Assembly: GCA_035652315.1 (NCBI GenBank)
Contig: DASREA010000034.1
Span: 1-64,000 of the forward strand
DNA: 64,000 nt
Origin: CANKHA01 sp035652315
GTDB taxonomy: Bacteria; Pseudomonadota; Alphaproteobacteria; Rhizobiales; Xanthobacteraceae
Reading direction: 5' to 3'
A program made the translations under genes and the position numbers. This document shows, in pieces, positions 16,531 through 24,611 of this stretch (the first letter of the stretch is position 1; each line of letters starts with the position of its first letter). Under the pieces are notes generated by a model. The model ran no database searches and was not told the origin of the DNA. It saw nothing but the letters and a program-made list of their open reading frames with translations.

Positions 16531-17163
16531 ATGCAGTGGTTTTCCAAAAGAATACTGGTCGGCTGCGCGTCATTGCTGGCCGTTGCGGCGCTGGCCTGGC
16601 CGGCGGCGGCAGGCGCGGCGGGTGCGCAAAAGCCGATTTTCATTTCGGTCGGACCGGATGCGCGGCCGCCCATCGGCTGGCTGCAATTCTGCGACGACCA
16701 TCCGGCGGATTGCCGCGGCGCGAACGGCGGAGTGCGCGATGTCGTGCTTACCAGCGCGGCCTGGCACGATCTCGTGCGCGTCAATCAATGGGTCAACAGC
16801 AACGTCAAGCCGATCACCGATCTCGATCACTGGGGCGTTGCCGAGCGCTGGGATTATCCCGACGACGGCTACGGCGACTGCGAGGATTACGTGCTGCTCA
16901 AGCGCAAGATGCTGCTGAAGGCCGGCTGGCCGCGCAGTGCCCTACTCGTCACCGTTGTGCGCGACCAGCATGGTGCCGGCCATGCGGTGCTCACGGTGGA
17001 AACCGACAAAGGCGAGTTCGTCCTCGACAACCAGAACGAGAAGATCGTGCTGTGGTCGGAGTCCGGCTACCGCTTCGTCAAGCGGCAATCACAAGCCAAT
17101 CAAAATGTCTGGGTGACGCTGGACGAAACGCCGGCGTCGATACCCACCGCCAGCGCGCACTGA
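16531..17163 (+). CDS. transglutaminase-like cysteine protease (BTLCP family)
   Basis: A 210-residue exported protein: signal peptide (about 1-30), then the bacterial transglutaminase-like cysteine proteinase fold. The catalytic triad is visible as Cys117 in GYGDCEDYVLLKRKMLL, His151 in GAGHAVLTV and Asp166 in FVLDNQ. LapG, which cleaves surface adhesins under c-di-GMP control, belongs to this family. No LapD-like partner or adhesin is adjacent here, so I do not call it lapG. It has a strong ribosome site and is followed by a clear terminator. Confidence 0.85.
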   Translation: MQWFSKRILVGCASLLAVAALAWPAAAGAAGAQKPIFISVGPDARPPIGWLQFCDDHPADCRGANGGVRDVVLTSAAWHDLVRVNQWVNSNVKPITDLDHWGVAERWDYPDDGYGDCEDYVLLKRKMLLKAGWPRSALLVTVVRDQHGAGHAVLTVETDKGEFVLDNQNEKIVLWSESGYRFVKRQSQANQNVWVTLDETPASIPTASAH

Positions 17164-17229
17164 ATGAAAAAGGAGATTCGCGTCCCCGGTCACGTCCCCA
17201 CCCCTCCCCGTCCCCCGACCGGGTCGCGA

Positions 17230-17269
17230 GCGGCCGGCCTTCCCCCAAGGGCCGGCCGCACCTTTTTTT
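17230..17269 (+). terminator. intrinsic terminator after the BTLCP gene
   Basis: A perfect ten-pair stem GCGGCCGGCC / GGCCGGCCGC (17230-17239 and 17250-17259) encloses a ten-base loop. It is followed by ACC and seven T residues (17263-17269), which is a strong Rho-independent signal on the plus strand. Confidence 0.8.
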
Positions 17270-17307
17270 GCTCTTCTTTGTCCGCCCGCTCCGCGAAACG
17301 AACCGGC

Positions 17308-17835
17308 TCAATCGATCCGCTTCAGGCCCTTGGTATAGCGCTTCCAGCGCTGCACATAGATGTCGGCGCCATCGCGGATCATCTTGAGGATTTTCTCGTC
17401 GACGCTGCGAATGACGCGCGCGGGCGAGCCGACGATTAGGGAATTGTCGGGAAAAGTCTTTCCCTCAGTGACCAGCGCGCCGGCGCCGACCAGCGAATTG
17501 TTGCCGATCTTCACGCCATTGAGCAGGATCGCGCCCATGCCGACGAGGCTGTTGTCGCCGATCGTGCATCCATGCAGCACGACGTTATGGCCGACCACAC
17601 AATCGTTGCCGATGGTAATCGGAAAACCGGGATCGGTATGCAGCGTGGCGTTATCCTGGATCTGCGAACGCGCGCCGAGCTCGATCCATTCGTTGTCGCC
17701 GCGCAAGACCGAGCCGAACCAGACACTGGCGTCGCTTTTCAAGCGCACGCGGCCGATGAGTACAGCGGTGTCCGCGATATAATAACTGCCCGTGTCCGGA
17801 AGCTCGGGCGCCTGCCCGTCGAGCGCATAAATCAT
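17308..17835 (-). CDS. gamma carbonic anhydrase family protein
   Basis: A 175-residue left-handed beta-helix protein with hexapeptide repeats. The three zinc-ligand histidines typical of the family are recognisable in ATLHTD and VVGHNVVLHGC, together with SVWFGSVLRGDNEWIELGARSQIQDN. It belongs to the YrdA/CaiE/gamma-CA group; some members hydrate CO2 and others have lost activity. ATG at 17833-17835 follows GGAGAGGG. The small membrane protein gene lies about 60 bases upstream on the same strand. Confidence 0.9.
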   Translation of the reverse strand: MIYALDGQAPELPDTGSYYIADTAVLIGRVRLKSDASVWFGSVLRGDNEWIELGARSQIQDNATLHTDPGFPITIGNDCVVGHNVVLHGCTIGDNSLVGMGAILLNGVKIGNNSLVGAGALVTEGKTFPDNSLIVGSPARVIRSVDEKILKMIRDGADIYVQRWKRYTKGLKRID

Positions 17836-17898
17836 CGGCCCTCTCCTGTGGCCGCCGACATTGCCACGACGGCGGTCCGCTTGGCGAGACGGCAACGA

Positions 17899-18231
17899 TC
17901 AGATGCCGAGCAGGCCGACTTTCTCCAACAGCGACACCACGACGGTGCCTGACATCAGGCTCCAGATTCCGGCAAGCATTGTCGCCAGCATCACGAACTG
18001 AAAGCGGCGGCCTTCGATCCGGCGCCCGCGCAGCGTGTTGCGCATGATGATGAAGGGAGCGGCGAAGAGCAGAAAGCCGAGCGCGGCGAAGGTCGAGGGC
18101 TTCGGCCCGCGTTGCAGCAAGTGGAAGCTCGCCGGTTTCTTGGCGAAAAGCTGATAGCCGCTCGCGCAAAGACCGGCAAAGGCGAAGCCGACAAGCAGGC
18201 AGAGGAACGACTGAAGATGCTCGGGACTCAC
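17899..18231 (-). CDS. small conserved membrane protein
   Basis: A 110-residue protein with about three hydrophobic segments: LQSFLCLLVGFAFAGLCASGY, TFAALGFLLFAAPFIIM and FVMLATMLAGIWSLMSGTVVV. It resembles small uncharacterised membrane proteins of Rhizobiales (I believe the DUF6949 group, not certain). The function is unknown. It is probably co-transcribed with the gamma carbonic anhydrase gene downstream. The DNA upstream separates it from a divergent gene at 18399. Confidence 0.7.
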   Translation of the reverse strand: MSPEHLQSFLCLLVGFAFAGLCASGYQLFAKKPASFHLLQRGPKPSTFAALGFLLFAAPFIIMRNTLRGRRIEGRRFQFVMLATMLAGIWSLMSGTVVVSLLEKVGLLGI

Positions 18232-18398
18232 GGCACGCAGCTCACAGTTGGCGATGCCGATCCTGAGCAGAGGCGCCGCGACGGCGCCAGCGCATCGTTA
18301 CCAAAAGGTTAACCGGCATGGGGCCGGAGGAAAAAGTGCTCTGGCTGCGTGCCAGCGGCGTCATGCGATACTGATGGCGATTCGGCGGGGTTTCCGGC

Positions 18399-19136
18399 AT
18401 GAGCTACGCAATCCAGGGACGGGGTCCGCACCGGGCGCGGCGTATGGCGCGGAGCCTTCTCATGCTGCCGCTGTTGCTGTTCCTGGCGGTGGCCACGCTG
18501 GCGGCGACGTACATCGCCTATGTGCTGTGGCCGCGCTGGCCAGGACCGCCGGTGGCGCCCAACGCGCCGCCGTTGCCGATTGTCATTGGCGGCGTCGCTT
18601 TCAACATCCCGCCAGGCGCGATCCGCCGGCCGGTGCAACGGCGGCCGGGATCGCAGGAGCGCGTCGATCTTATTTTCGTCTGGCCGGGGTTGACGCCGCC
18701 GCCGGCCGCTACCGACCCGGGTGCGAGTGCCGACAGCGCGACGGCGGAACGCGAAGCGGCGCGCGAACCCGAGCGTCTTTTCGTGACCATCAGCGATGCG
18801 GCCGGCGTCCTGTCGCCGCTCGACCGCCTGAAAGCGATTTACGGCCGCTATCTCTCGCACGAATTTTTGCCGGCGCCGGCGGGGCTGGTCATGTTTTCCT
18901 TCCGCGACGGCTCGCCTTATCAAGGCGAGGATTTGTTTTATCCACCGGAAGCGCCTGAGCGCTTTTTGCTTCGCTGCAATCGGCCGGCGGGTCCGACGCC
19001 CGGCACCTGCCTGCATGAGCGGCGCGTCGGCCAAGCGGACGTGACCATTCGTTTCCCGCGCGCCTGGCTCGCGGATTGGCACGCCGTGGCGAGCGGTATC
19101 GACCGGCTGATGGCGCGGTTGCAATCAGCGCGCTGA
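18399..19136 (+). CDS. conserved protein with one N-terminal membrane anchor
   Basis: A 245-residue protein I cannot name. Residues about 15-45 form one transmembrane segment (SLLMLPLLLFLAVATLAATYIAYVLW preceded by a basic stretch), followed by a proline-rich linker and a soluble, probably periplasmic domain. That domain includes IPPGAIRRPVQRRPGSQERVDLIFVWPGL and a pair of cysteines in LRCNRPAGPTPGTCLHERR that could form a disulfide. It is convergent with the DUF3126 gene, 16 bases away. Confidence 0.72.
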   Translation: MSYAIQGRGPHRARRMARSLLMLPLLLFLAVATLAATYIAYVLWPRWPGPPVAPNAPPLPIVIGGVAFNIPPGAIRRPVQRRPGSQERVDLIFVWPGLTPPPAATDPGASADSATAEREAAREPERLFVTISDAAGVLSPLDRLKAIYGRYLSHEFLPAPAGLVMFSFRDGSPYQGEDLFYPPEAPERFLLRCNRPAGPTPGTCLHERRVGQADVTIRFPRAWLADWHAVASGIDRLMARLQSAR

Positions 19137-19152
19137 CCTTTTGAGAAAAGCG

Positions 19153-19590
19153 CTAGACGGCGCCGCCCGGCTGCAAGTCAATGCCGAGGATGGGCATTTC
19201 GAAAATATAGGAACGGCCGGCGCGGCTGTCGTCGAGGAACAGCACGGCAATGAACTCATCGCCGATATAGGCCTCGACCGAATCCTGCTTCTTCGGCCGC
19301 GCCACGACGCGGATGCGCTCGTTGTCGAATTTGCGCTTGAGATAGGCGTCGAGCCGCTTGGCATCGGCGATGCCGCCGGCGTCTCCCAGCGGGATTTCCA
19401 TACGCAGGTTGTAGGAGCGTTCCTCGTCCTCGTCGTCGACGGAGAGATCGCCAATCTTGTCCTCGCCGACGAGCACGTTGGCCGTGTCACCTTTCTGCGG
19501 CACCACGCGCAGGCGCTGATTGCCGAACAGGCGCTTGAGATAGGTTTCCACCTGCTGCGTTTCTTGGACGTTCACGCGTGTCGCTCCCAT
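19153..19590 (-). CDS. protein with two tandem DUF3126 domains
   Basis: A 145-residue protein in which the same unit occurs twice. Residues about 8-66 read QQVETYLKRLFGNQRLRVV, then KIGDLSVDDEDEERSYNLRMEI. Residues about 75-140 read KRLDAYLKRKFDNERIRVV, then EFIAVLFLDDSRAGRSYIFEMPI. DUF3126 is a short alphaproteobacterial family of unknown function, as I recall about 70 residues when single. The second unit is the better match, so the first may be a diverged duplicate. It lies just downstream of cysE on the same strand. Confidence 0.8.
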   Translation of the reverse strand: MGATRVNVQETQQVETYLKRLFGNQRLRVVPQKGDTANVLVGEDKIGDLSVDDEDEERSYNLRMEIPLGDAGGIADAKRLDAYLKRKFDNERIRVVARPKKQDSVEAYIGDEFIAVLFLDDSRAGRSYIFEMPILGIDLQPGGAV

Positions 19591-19648
19591 TGTGCGCGCG
19601 CTGTCACTCCGGATCTGTGCCCGCACATGCCCGTTCTTGGCGCCGAAG

Positions 19649-20470
19649 TCAAAGCCCGGCGTCGTACAGCATCTGGTCCATGAAGCGCGAAGGCTCGGCG
19701 CAGCCGGCCGTGCCCACGACTTTGGCGGGGACGCCGGCCACGGTGACATTGTGCGGCACCGGCTTCACGACGACCGACCCGGCGGCGACGCGCGCGCAAT
19801 GGCCGACCTCGATATTGCCCAGGATTTTCGCGCCGGCGCCGATCATCACGCCGCGGCGGATCTTCGGGTGGCGGTCCTCGTGTTCCTTGCCGGTGCCGCC
19901 CAAACTCACGCCATGCAGCATGGAAACATCGTCTTCGACCACGGCGGTCTCACCGATGACGACGCCGGTGGCGTGATCGAGAAAGATGCCGCGGCCGATG
20001 CGCGCGGCGGGATGAATATCGACCTGGAATACCGAAGACGCGCGGCTTTGCAGGTAGTAGGCGAAATCCTTACGGCCTTTGTTCCAAAGCCAGTGCGCGA
20101 GGCGATGGGTTTGGATGGCGTGAAAGCCCTTGTAATAGAGCACCGGCTCGATCAGCCGGTGGGTGGCGGGATCGCGGTCCGCCACGGCAGCAATATCGGC
20201 GCGGAAGCTTTCGGCGATGGCCGGCTCGTCGCGTAACGCATCGGCATAGGTCTGCCGAATGAGATCGGCGGAAACATCGGCATGCGCCAGGCGCTCGGAC
20301 AGCCGGTGCACGATCGCTTCTTCCAGAGATTCGTGGTGCAGGACGCTGAGATAGATGAAGGTCGCGAGCTCAGGCTCGCGCCGCACCGCCTCTTCGGCCT
20401 CGCGGCGCACTTTCGCCCAGACCGGATCGACCTTGTCGACCAGACCGGGCCTTGTCTGCTGTTGCGCCAT
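19649..20470 (-). CDS. cysE: serine O-acetyltransferase
   Basis: A 273-residue enzyme making O-acetylserine from serine and acetyl-CoA, the first step of cysteine synthesis. It has the helical N-terminal domain (DPVWAKVRREAEEAVRREP) followed by the left-handed beta-helix: SVFQVDIHPAARIGRGIFLDHATGVVIGETAVV and VSLGGTGKEHEDRHPKI, with the active-site DHATG and EDRHP motifs. ATG at 20468-20470 is preceded by GGAGCG; a GTG four codons upstream is less likely. A DUF3126 gene follows on the same strand. Confidence 0.95.
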   Translation of the reverse strand: MAQQQTRPGLVDKVDPVWAKVRREAEEAVRREPELATFIYLSVLHHESLEEAIVHRLSERLAHADVSADLIRQTYADALRDEPAIAESFRADIAAVADRDPATHRLIEPVLYYKGFHAIQTHRLAHWLWNKGRKDFAYYLQSRASSVFQVDIHPAARIGRGIFLDHATGVVIGETAVVEDDVSMLHGVSLGGTGKEHEDRHPKIRRGVMIGAGAKILGNIEVGHCARVAAGSVVVKPVPHNVTVAGVPAKVVGTAGCAEPSRFMDQMLYDAGL

Positions 20471-20549
20471 GTCTCGCTCCACGCGTCAAAAAATCCGGGC
20501 GACCTTCTAGCACAGATCGGAAGCCGGACCGATGCCGACAAGAGCCCGT

Positions 20550-21302
20550 TTAGGCACGTTCGTTAAGAAACCTGATCACCCCGGCTTTGAAAACCTTGTC
20601 GCCGACCGCAAGCATGTGATCGCGATTGGGAATTTCCAACGCTTGCCCCTGCGGAAAAAGCGCCGCTAATGCCGGGCCGTCGCCGGCCACGGTGTCTTTG
20701 CCGCCGACCGCGACCAGGACCGGGGCTTTCACGGCGGCGATCTGCTCTGGCGTCAGGGTCTCGCGCGCCCCACGGATGCAGGCGCCGAGTGCGCGGAGGT
20801 CGGACTGCGTTTGCTCCGCAAATTTGCGGAACATGCGGCCGGTCGGATCGGAAACCTCCGCCAGCGACGGTGCTTCGAGCGCCGCCACCACAGCGTCCGG
20901 TAATCCCGCTCCGGTCACGAGTTTGCTGCCAATGCCGCCGAGGATCAGCGAACGGGTCCGTTGCGGGTGGTTGACGGCAAGGAAGGCAGCGATACGCGCG
21001 CCCATCGAATAGCCCATGATATCCGCATGCGCCAGACCGAGATGGTCGAGCAGCGCCCGCACGTCGGCGGCCATCAGCGCCATGCGATAATCCGACGGAT
21101 CGTAAAGCTTGGTCGATTGGCCGTGGCCGCGGTTGTCGAGCGCAATGACCCGCCGCCCGGCCGCGGCAAGCGTCGCGGTCCATCCGGGCTGCACCCAGTT
21201 GACTTCCTTGTTCGAGGCAAAGCCGTGTACCAGGACGATCGGCTCGCCGCCGCCTTCGTCGAGATAGGCGATTTCGACGTCCCCGTGATTGAAGCGCGGC
21301 AT
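20550..21302 (-). CDS. alpha/beta hydrolase
   Basis: A 250-residue alpha/beta-hydrolase: oxyanion region LVHGFASNKEVNW, nucleophile elbow GYSMGAR, acid residue in VGGKDTVAGDG and histidine in NRDHMLAVG, so the catalytic triad is complete. There is no signal peptide. The substrate is unknown; sequences of this type include esterases and lactonases. A gap of about 80 bases separates it from cysE downstream on the same strand. Confidence 0.88.
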   Translation of the reverse strand: MPRFNHGDVEIAYLDEGGGEPIVLVHGFASNKEVNWVQPGWTATLAAAGRRVIALDNRGHGQSTKLYDPSDYRMALMAADVRALLDHLGLAHADIMGYSMGARIAAFLAVNHPQRTRSLILGGIGSKLVTGAGLPDAVVAALEAPSLAEVSDPTGRMFRKFAEQTQSDLRALGACIRGARETLTPEQIAAVKAPVLVAVGGKDTVAGDGPALAALFPQGQALEIPNRDHMLAVGDKVFKAGVIRFLNERA

Positions 21303-21334
21303 GAAATAAATCCGGATAAAATAAAATAGCGAGT

Positions 21335-22480
21335 CTATAAACCCGCCATCATCAGCTGTTGCTGATGCTGCTGCATCGCGCGCGCCTTGCGCCGTTGCAG
21401 GTGACGCCAGGTGAACCGTTCGACGCCGCTTTTCAGCGAAATCACGAAACCGAGCAAGGCGAAAATCGCCCCCAGCACCCAGAGCGAAAGATTGAAGGTC
21501 GCCAGCGTCAGTGCGACGGCGCCACGGCCGAGCAGCTTCAGCGTCGCCCGCGTCTTGCTGCCCTCTTTTTCCGCGAGCTGCGCCACCCGCTCGACGTCGC
21601 GCGGCGTATCGGCGATTTTCAGTGTGTCGAGCGCGGCTTCGCTGCCGGCCCTGCTCTGCACGCGCCCGACATTACGGATAAGCTGAAGCAGGCCGCCGGC
21701 CTTTTCCACCTTTACCGCCTCGCGTGCGGCATGGACCGCGACCGCCGGCTCGCTGAGGCTCGCGCCGACGATGGCACGCCGCAGCACCGTCCAGTCGATG
21801 ACCTCTTGCAACGAGTGGCCGATCCATTGCGCCATACGCCCGCCCAATCCTCCCGTTTTGCGTGCGGCCTTGACCACGGAAACGCCGACGCGCGCAGGCG
21901 TGCTCGCGCCGAAGGTCGCGTAGGTCCCGGCGGTGATGGCGAGCCCGACGCAGGCAAGCCCGAGAATCATTTCGTCGGCCTCCTCGCCGCGGGCGTAATG
22001 CGCGCCCTCGCGCACCGCGTCGCGGACATCGCCGAAGACAAAGAAATCGCCGAGCGCCGTGCCGGCGAGGCCGACCACGTCGTGCGGCTCGCCGGTGATA
22101 AACCCTTCGGCGAAGGTCTGCGCCATACGGGTCGAGGATTTGGCCGCTGCCAATACCTCCGCGACCTGCAGCTTCAGCGGCTCGGGAACCGTGATGCCGC
22201 GGTCGCGGGCGAGATCGACGAAGCTGTTGGCAAGATCCGGATCGTTGGCGGCCAGCGCGGCTTCGATCTCGTGGATGATGACCGGCGCGGTTGCGATTTT
22301 ATCCAGCGCTCTTTCGGCCACCGCTGCCGGATCGCCGCGATTCGATAGTAACGCCTCCGCTTCGATGCCGCGCGGCACGAGCAGAAATGCCGCCGCCGCG
22401 CAGATCGCCGCGAGCAAGAGCGCGGCCACGATCCGTGGCTTGGTTGCGCGGGGCAGTCGCGACGGAAAATGCAGGCGCAT
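21335..22480 (-). CDS. conserved membrane protein of unknown function
   Basis: A 381-residue protein with an N-terminal transmembrane segment (about 16-36), a long alpha-helical middle rich in alanine, hydrophobic stretches around LGLACVGLAITAGTYATFGAS, and a C-terminal pair LNLSLWVLGAIFALLGFVISLK ending in a basic, glutamine-rich tail (RRKARAMQQHQQQ). I recognise no domain. It resembles conserved alphaproteobacterial inner-membrane proteins without assigned function. It is upstream of and on the same strand as the alpha/beta hydrolase, with a 32-base gap, so co-transcription is likely. Confidence 0.72.
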   Translation of the reverse strand: MRLHFPSRLPRATKPRIVAALLLAAICAAAAFLLVPRGIEAEALLSNRGDPAAVAERALDKIATAPVIIHEIEAALAANDPDLANSFVDLARDRGITVPEPLKLQVAEVLAAAKSSTRMAQTFAEGFITGEPHDVVGLAGTALGDFFVFGDVRDAVREGAHYARGEEADEMILGLACVGLAITAGTYATFGASTPARVGVSVVKAARKTGGLGGRMAQWIGHSLQEVIDWTVLRRAIVGASLSEPAVAVHAAREAVKVEKAGGLLQLIRNVGRVQSRAGSEAALDTLKIADTPRDVERVAQLAEKEGSKTRATLKLLGRGAVALTLATFNLSLWVLGAIFALLGFVISLKSGVERFTWRHLQRRKARAMQQHQQQLMMAGL

Positions 22481-22670
22481 GGCAAACCTTTCCAGATTTG
22501 AAGGTCGCGAGCGGCAATATTCGCCCGCCTCGAAGAACGATCATGAGTCGCGCGGGTTCCGGAAGCAGCCCATTTGACAGCCCTGGCTTAACGCGTCAGT
22601 AACATCTGCTTCGCGGCAACGCTTATCCGGCGTCATCGACCGGCAGGGGCGCTATCAGACAGGCCGAACT

Positions 22671-22916
22671 ATGGCAGAAAAGGTCATTCCCCATTTTCAC
22701 AATGACACCGGCGCCCCGGTCATCACCATCGGCGCCCGCGAGTTCATGTGCATCGGCGCGCTGCCCCCGTTCGATCATCCGCACATCTTCCTCGACATGG
22801 GCGACGATTCGGAAATCGTCTGCTCTTATTGCTCGACTTTATACCGTTTCGATCCTACGCTCGATCCGCATGCGGCGCGCCCGGCGGAATGCGCCTGGGA
22901 GACGGCCGCTACCTGA
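22671..22916 (+). CDS. zinc-finger CHCC-type protein (NDUFS6-like)
   Basis: An 81-residue protein with the zf-CHCC pattern: one Cys in FMCIGALPPFDHPHIFLDMG, the histidine ligand in FDHPHI, and the pair in CSYCSTLYRFD. In mitochondria the homologue is the NDUFS6 accessory subunit of complex I; bacterial versions are short zinc proteins of alphaproteobacteria thought to associate with the same enzyme. It precedes a monooxygenase gene by 24 bases on the same strand. Confidence 0.88.
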   Translation: MAEKVIPHFHNDTGAPVITIGAREFMCIGALPPFDHPHIFLDMGDDSEIVCSYCSTLYRFDPTLDPHAARPAECAWETAAT

Positions 22917-22940
22917 CAAACATCGCAGCAGGAATCCCGC

Positions 22941-24197
22941 GTGGCCGTTTCGCGCACCATTCTCGTCGCCGGCGCCGGCCTCGGCGGGCTTACGGCGGCA
23001 CTGGCGCTGGCCAAGCGCGGCTTTCGCGCCGAGGTCTTCGAACAATCGACGCGGCTGGAGGAGATCGGCGCGGGAATTCAGCTCTCGCCTAACGCCATGC
23101 ACGTGCTGCTGGCGCTCGGGCTGGAGGAAGCCCTGCGCCCCCACGTTGTCTCCGCCGAATGCATCAGCGTGCGCAAAGGCAGCTCGGGCCGCGAATTGGC
23201 CCGCGTGCCTCTCGGCCTATACGCCGAGCGGCGCTACGGCGCGCCCTATTGGATGATTCACCGCAGCGACCTGCAAAAGGTGCTGATCGAGGCGGCGCGC
23301 GCCAATCCGGACATTTCCGTCCAGCTTGGCAGCAAGGTGCGGGATTTCGCCGTGCATGCCAACGGCGTGACGGCGCAGGTCCAGGCCGGGTATGATGCCG
23401 ACGAAAAGCGCGGCATCGCACTCGTTGCCGCCGACGGCCTTTGGTCGGCGCTGCGCCGGCGCCTTGGCCATCTCGCGCCGCCGCGTTTTGCGCGGCGGAC
23501 CGCATGGCGCGCTACCGTCGCCGCCGACGCCGTACCCTATCGTTTCACGGAGCCCTGCGTCGATCTTTGGCTCGGACGGCATGCGCATCTCGTCCATTAT
23601 CCGGTGAAGGCTGGCCGCGAGATCAACATCGTCGCGATCGTCCGCGACGAGGCCGGCGAGCCGGGCTGGAGCCGCGAGGGCGCGCGAAAAGAAATCGTCT
23701 CGCGATTCCGGCGCGGCTGGGCGATCGATGCCCGCAACATGGTCGCGACGCCGGAGCAGTGGAGCCGCTGGGCGTTATACGATTGCGCGCCACTCGACCA
23801 TTGGGGCGAAGGACCTGTCACTCTGCTCGGCGATGCCGCTCATGCCATGCTGCCCTTTCTCGCCCAGGGCGCGGCCATGGCGATTGAAGACGCCATCGTG
23901 CTGGCGGAATCGCTGGCCGCCCTGCCCGACGATCCCGCCAGAGCGATGCGCCATTACGAAGGGCTGCGCCGTGACCGCACGGCGCGCGCGCAACGTGAAG
24001 CGCGCCGCAATGGACGACGTTATCATGCCTCCGGTATCGAAGCGGCGCTGCGCAATCTCGCGCTGCGCGGTTTCGGCGGCAAGGCGCTGCTGTGGCGCTA
24101 CCGTTGGCTTTATGGTTGGGGGCGGGGTGTCTCGCTGCCGGCCGCCACTGCGCCGCGCTTTGACTCCTACCGGCCGGACGAGCCGACGGAGGAATAA
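22941..24197 (+). CDS. FAD-dependent monooxygenase (salicylate hydroxylase/UbiH type)
   Basis: A 418-residue class A flavoprotein hydroxylase. It carries the Rossmann motif GAGLGGLTAALALAKRG near the N-terminus, a DG-type segment (VAADGLWSALRRRL), and the second FAD motif GDAAHAMLPFLAQGAAMAIEDA. These enzymes use NAD(P)H and O2 to hydroxylate aromatic rings. Resemblance is closest to 3-hydroxybenzoate or salicylate hydroxylases; the substrate is not readable. The start is a GTG behind AGGAA. A beta-ketoadipate locus lies at the far end of the window but is not linked. Confidence 0.87.
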   Translation: MAVSRTILVAGAGLGGLTAALALAKRGFRAEVFEQSTRLEEIGAGIQLSPNAMHVLLALGLEEALRPHVVSAECISVRKGSSGRELARVPLGLYAERRYGAPYWMIHRSDLQKVLIEAARANPDISVQLGSKVRDFAVHANGVTAQVQAGYDADEKRGIALVAADGLWSALRRRLGHLAPPRFARRTAWRATVAADAVPYRFTEPCVDLWLGRHAHLVHYPVKAGREINIVAIVRDEAGEPGWSREGARKEIVSRFRRGWAIDARNMVATPEQWSRWALYDCAPLDHWGEGPVTLLGDAAHAMLPFLAQGAAMAIEDAIVLAESLAALPDDPARAMRHYEGLRRDRTARAQREARRNGRRYHASGIEAALRNLALRGFGGKALLWRYRWLYGWGRGVSLPAATAPRFDSYRPDEPTEE

Positions 24198-24232
24198 CGC
24201 CGGATAGGCCGACTGGTCGCTTTCCGGCGCGA

Positions 24233-24246
24233 TTGATCCAAATCAA
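24233..24246 (+). promoter_or_regulatory. FixK/FNR-type box
   Basis: TTGATCCAAATCAA is a perfect TTGAT-N4-ATCAA palindrome, the consensus for rhizobial FixK/FnrN and FNR. A possible -10 element TATTTT lies at 24269-24274, which puts a start near 24281, about 41.5 bases from the box centre, the class II activator position. It is about 70 bases upstream of the DUF2892 gene and the copper ATPase gene, predicting induction at low oxygen. Confidence 0.65.
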
Positions 24247-24316
24247 GACCGCGGCCGCCTGCGATCGCTATTTTCCAAAAAGTCGCCGAATCGGATGAAA
24301 GGTAGAGGTTTGCCCC

Positions 24317-24511
24317 ATGACCAGAAATATTGGAACGACCGAACGCGTTATTCGCGTTGTCATTGGCCTCGTGCTCATCGCCTTTGCGATGCACTGGGGC
24401 TTTCCGGATACCAGCTGGAACTGGATCGGCTGGATTGGCGTCGTTCCGATCGTCACGGCCGTTGTCGGATTCTGCCCGCTTTACAGCCTACTCGGGATTT
24501 CGACGCCCTGA
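24317..24511 (+). CDS. DUF2892 small membrane protein
   Basis: A 64-residue protein with the DUF2892 signature: N-terminal NIGTTERVIRVVIGLVLI, a second hydrophobic segment, and VTAVVGFCPLYSLLGIST at the end. This domain is a two-helix membrane hairpin found alone or fused to rhodanese domains (YgaP), often in sulfur or heavy-metal contexts. It is the first gene after the FixK/FNR-type box and lies about 100 bases before the copper ATPase gene, so the two are probably one transcription unit. Confidence 0.88.
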   Translation: MTRNIGTTERVIRVVIGLVLIAFAMHWGFPDTSWNWIGWIGVVPIVTAVVGFCPLYSLLGISTP

Positions 24512-24611
24512 GCGTCGGCGCGGCATGAGCAGTTGTTGAACGCCTCCGCGCTTGCTTCCATGTAAGGAACGAGACACCTTCGCGCCGCAATGCGGCGAAC
24601 TGTCGGATTCC

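Noticed and set aside
16531..17163. Calling the transglutaminase-like protease LapG
   Set aside because: Family and triad fit, but no LapD-like receptor or large adhesin gene is next to it.
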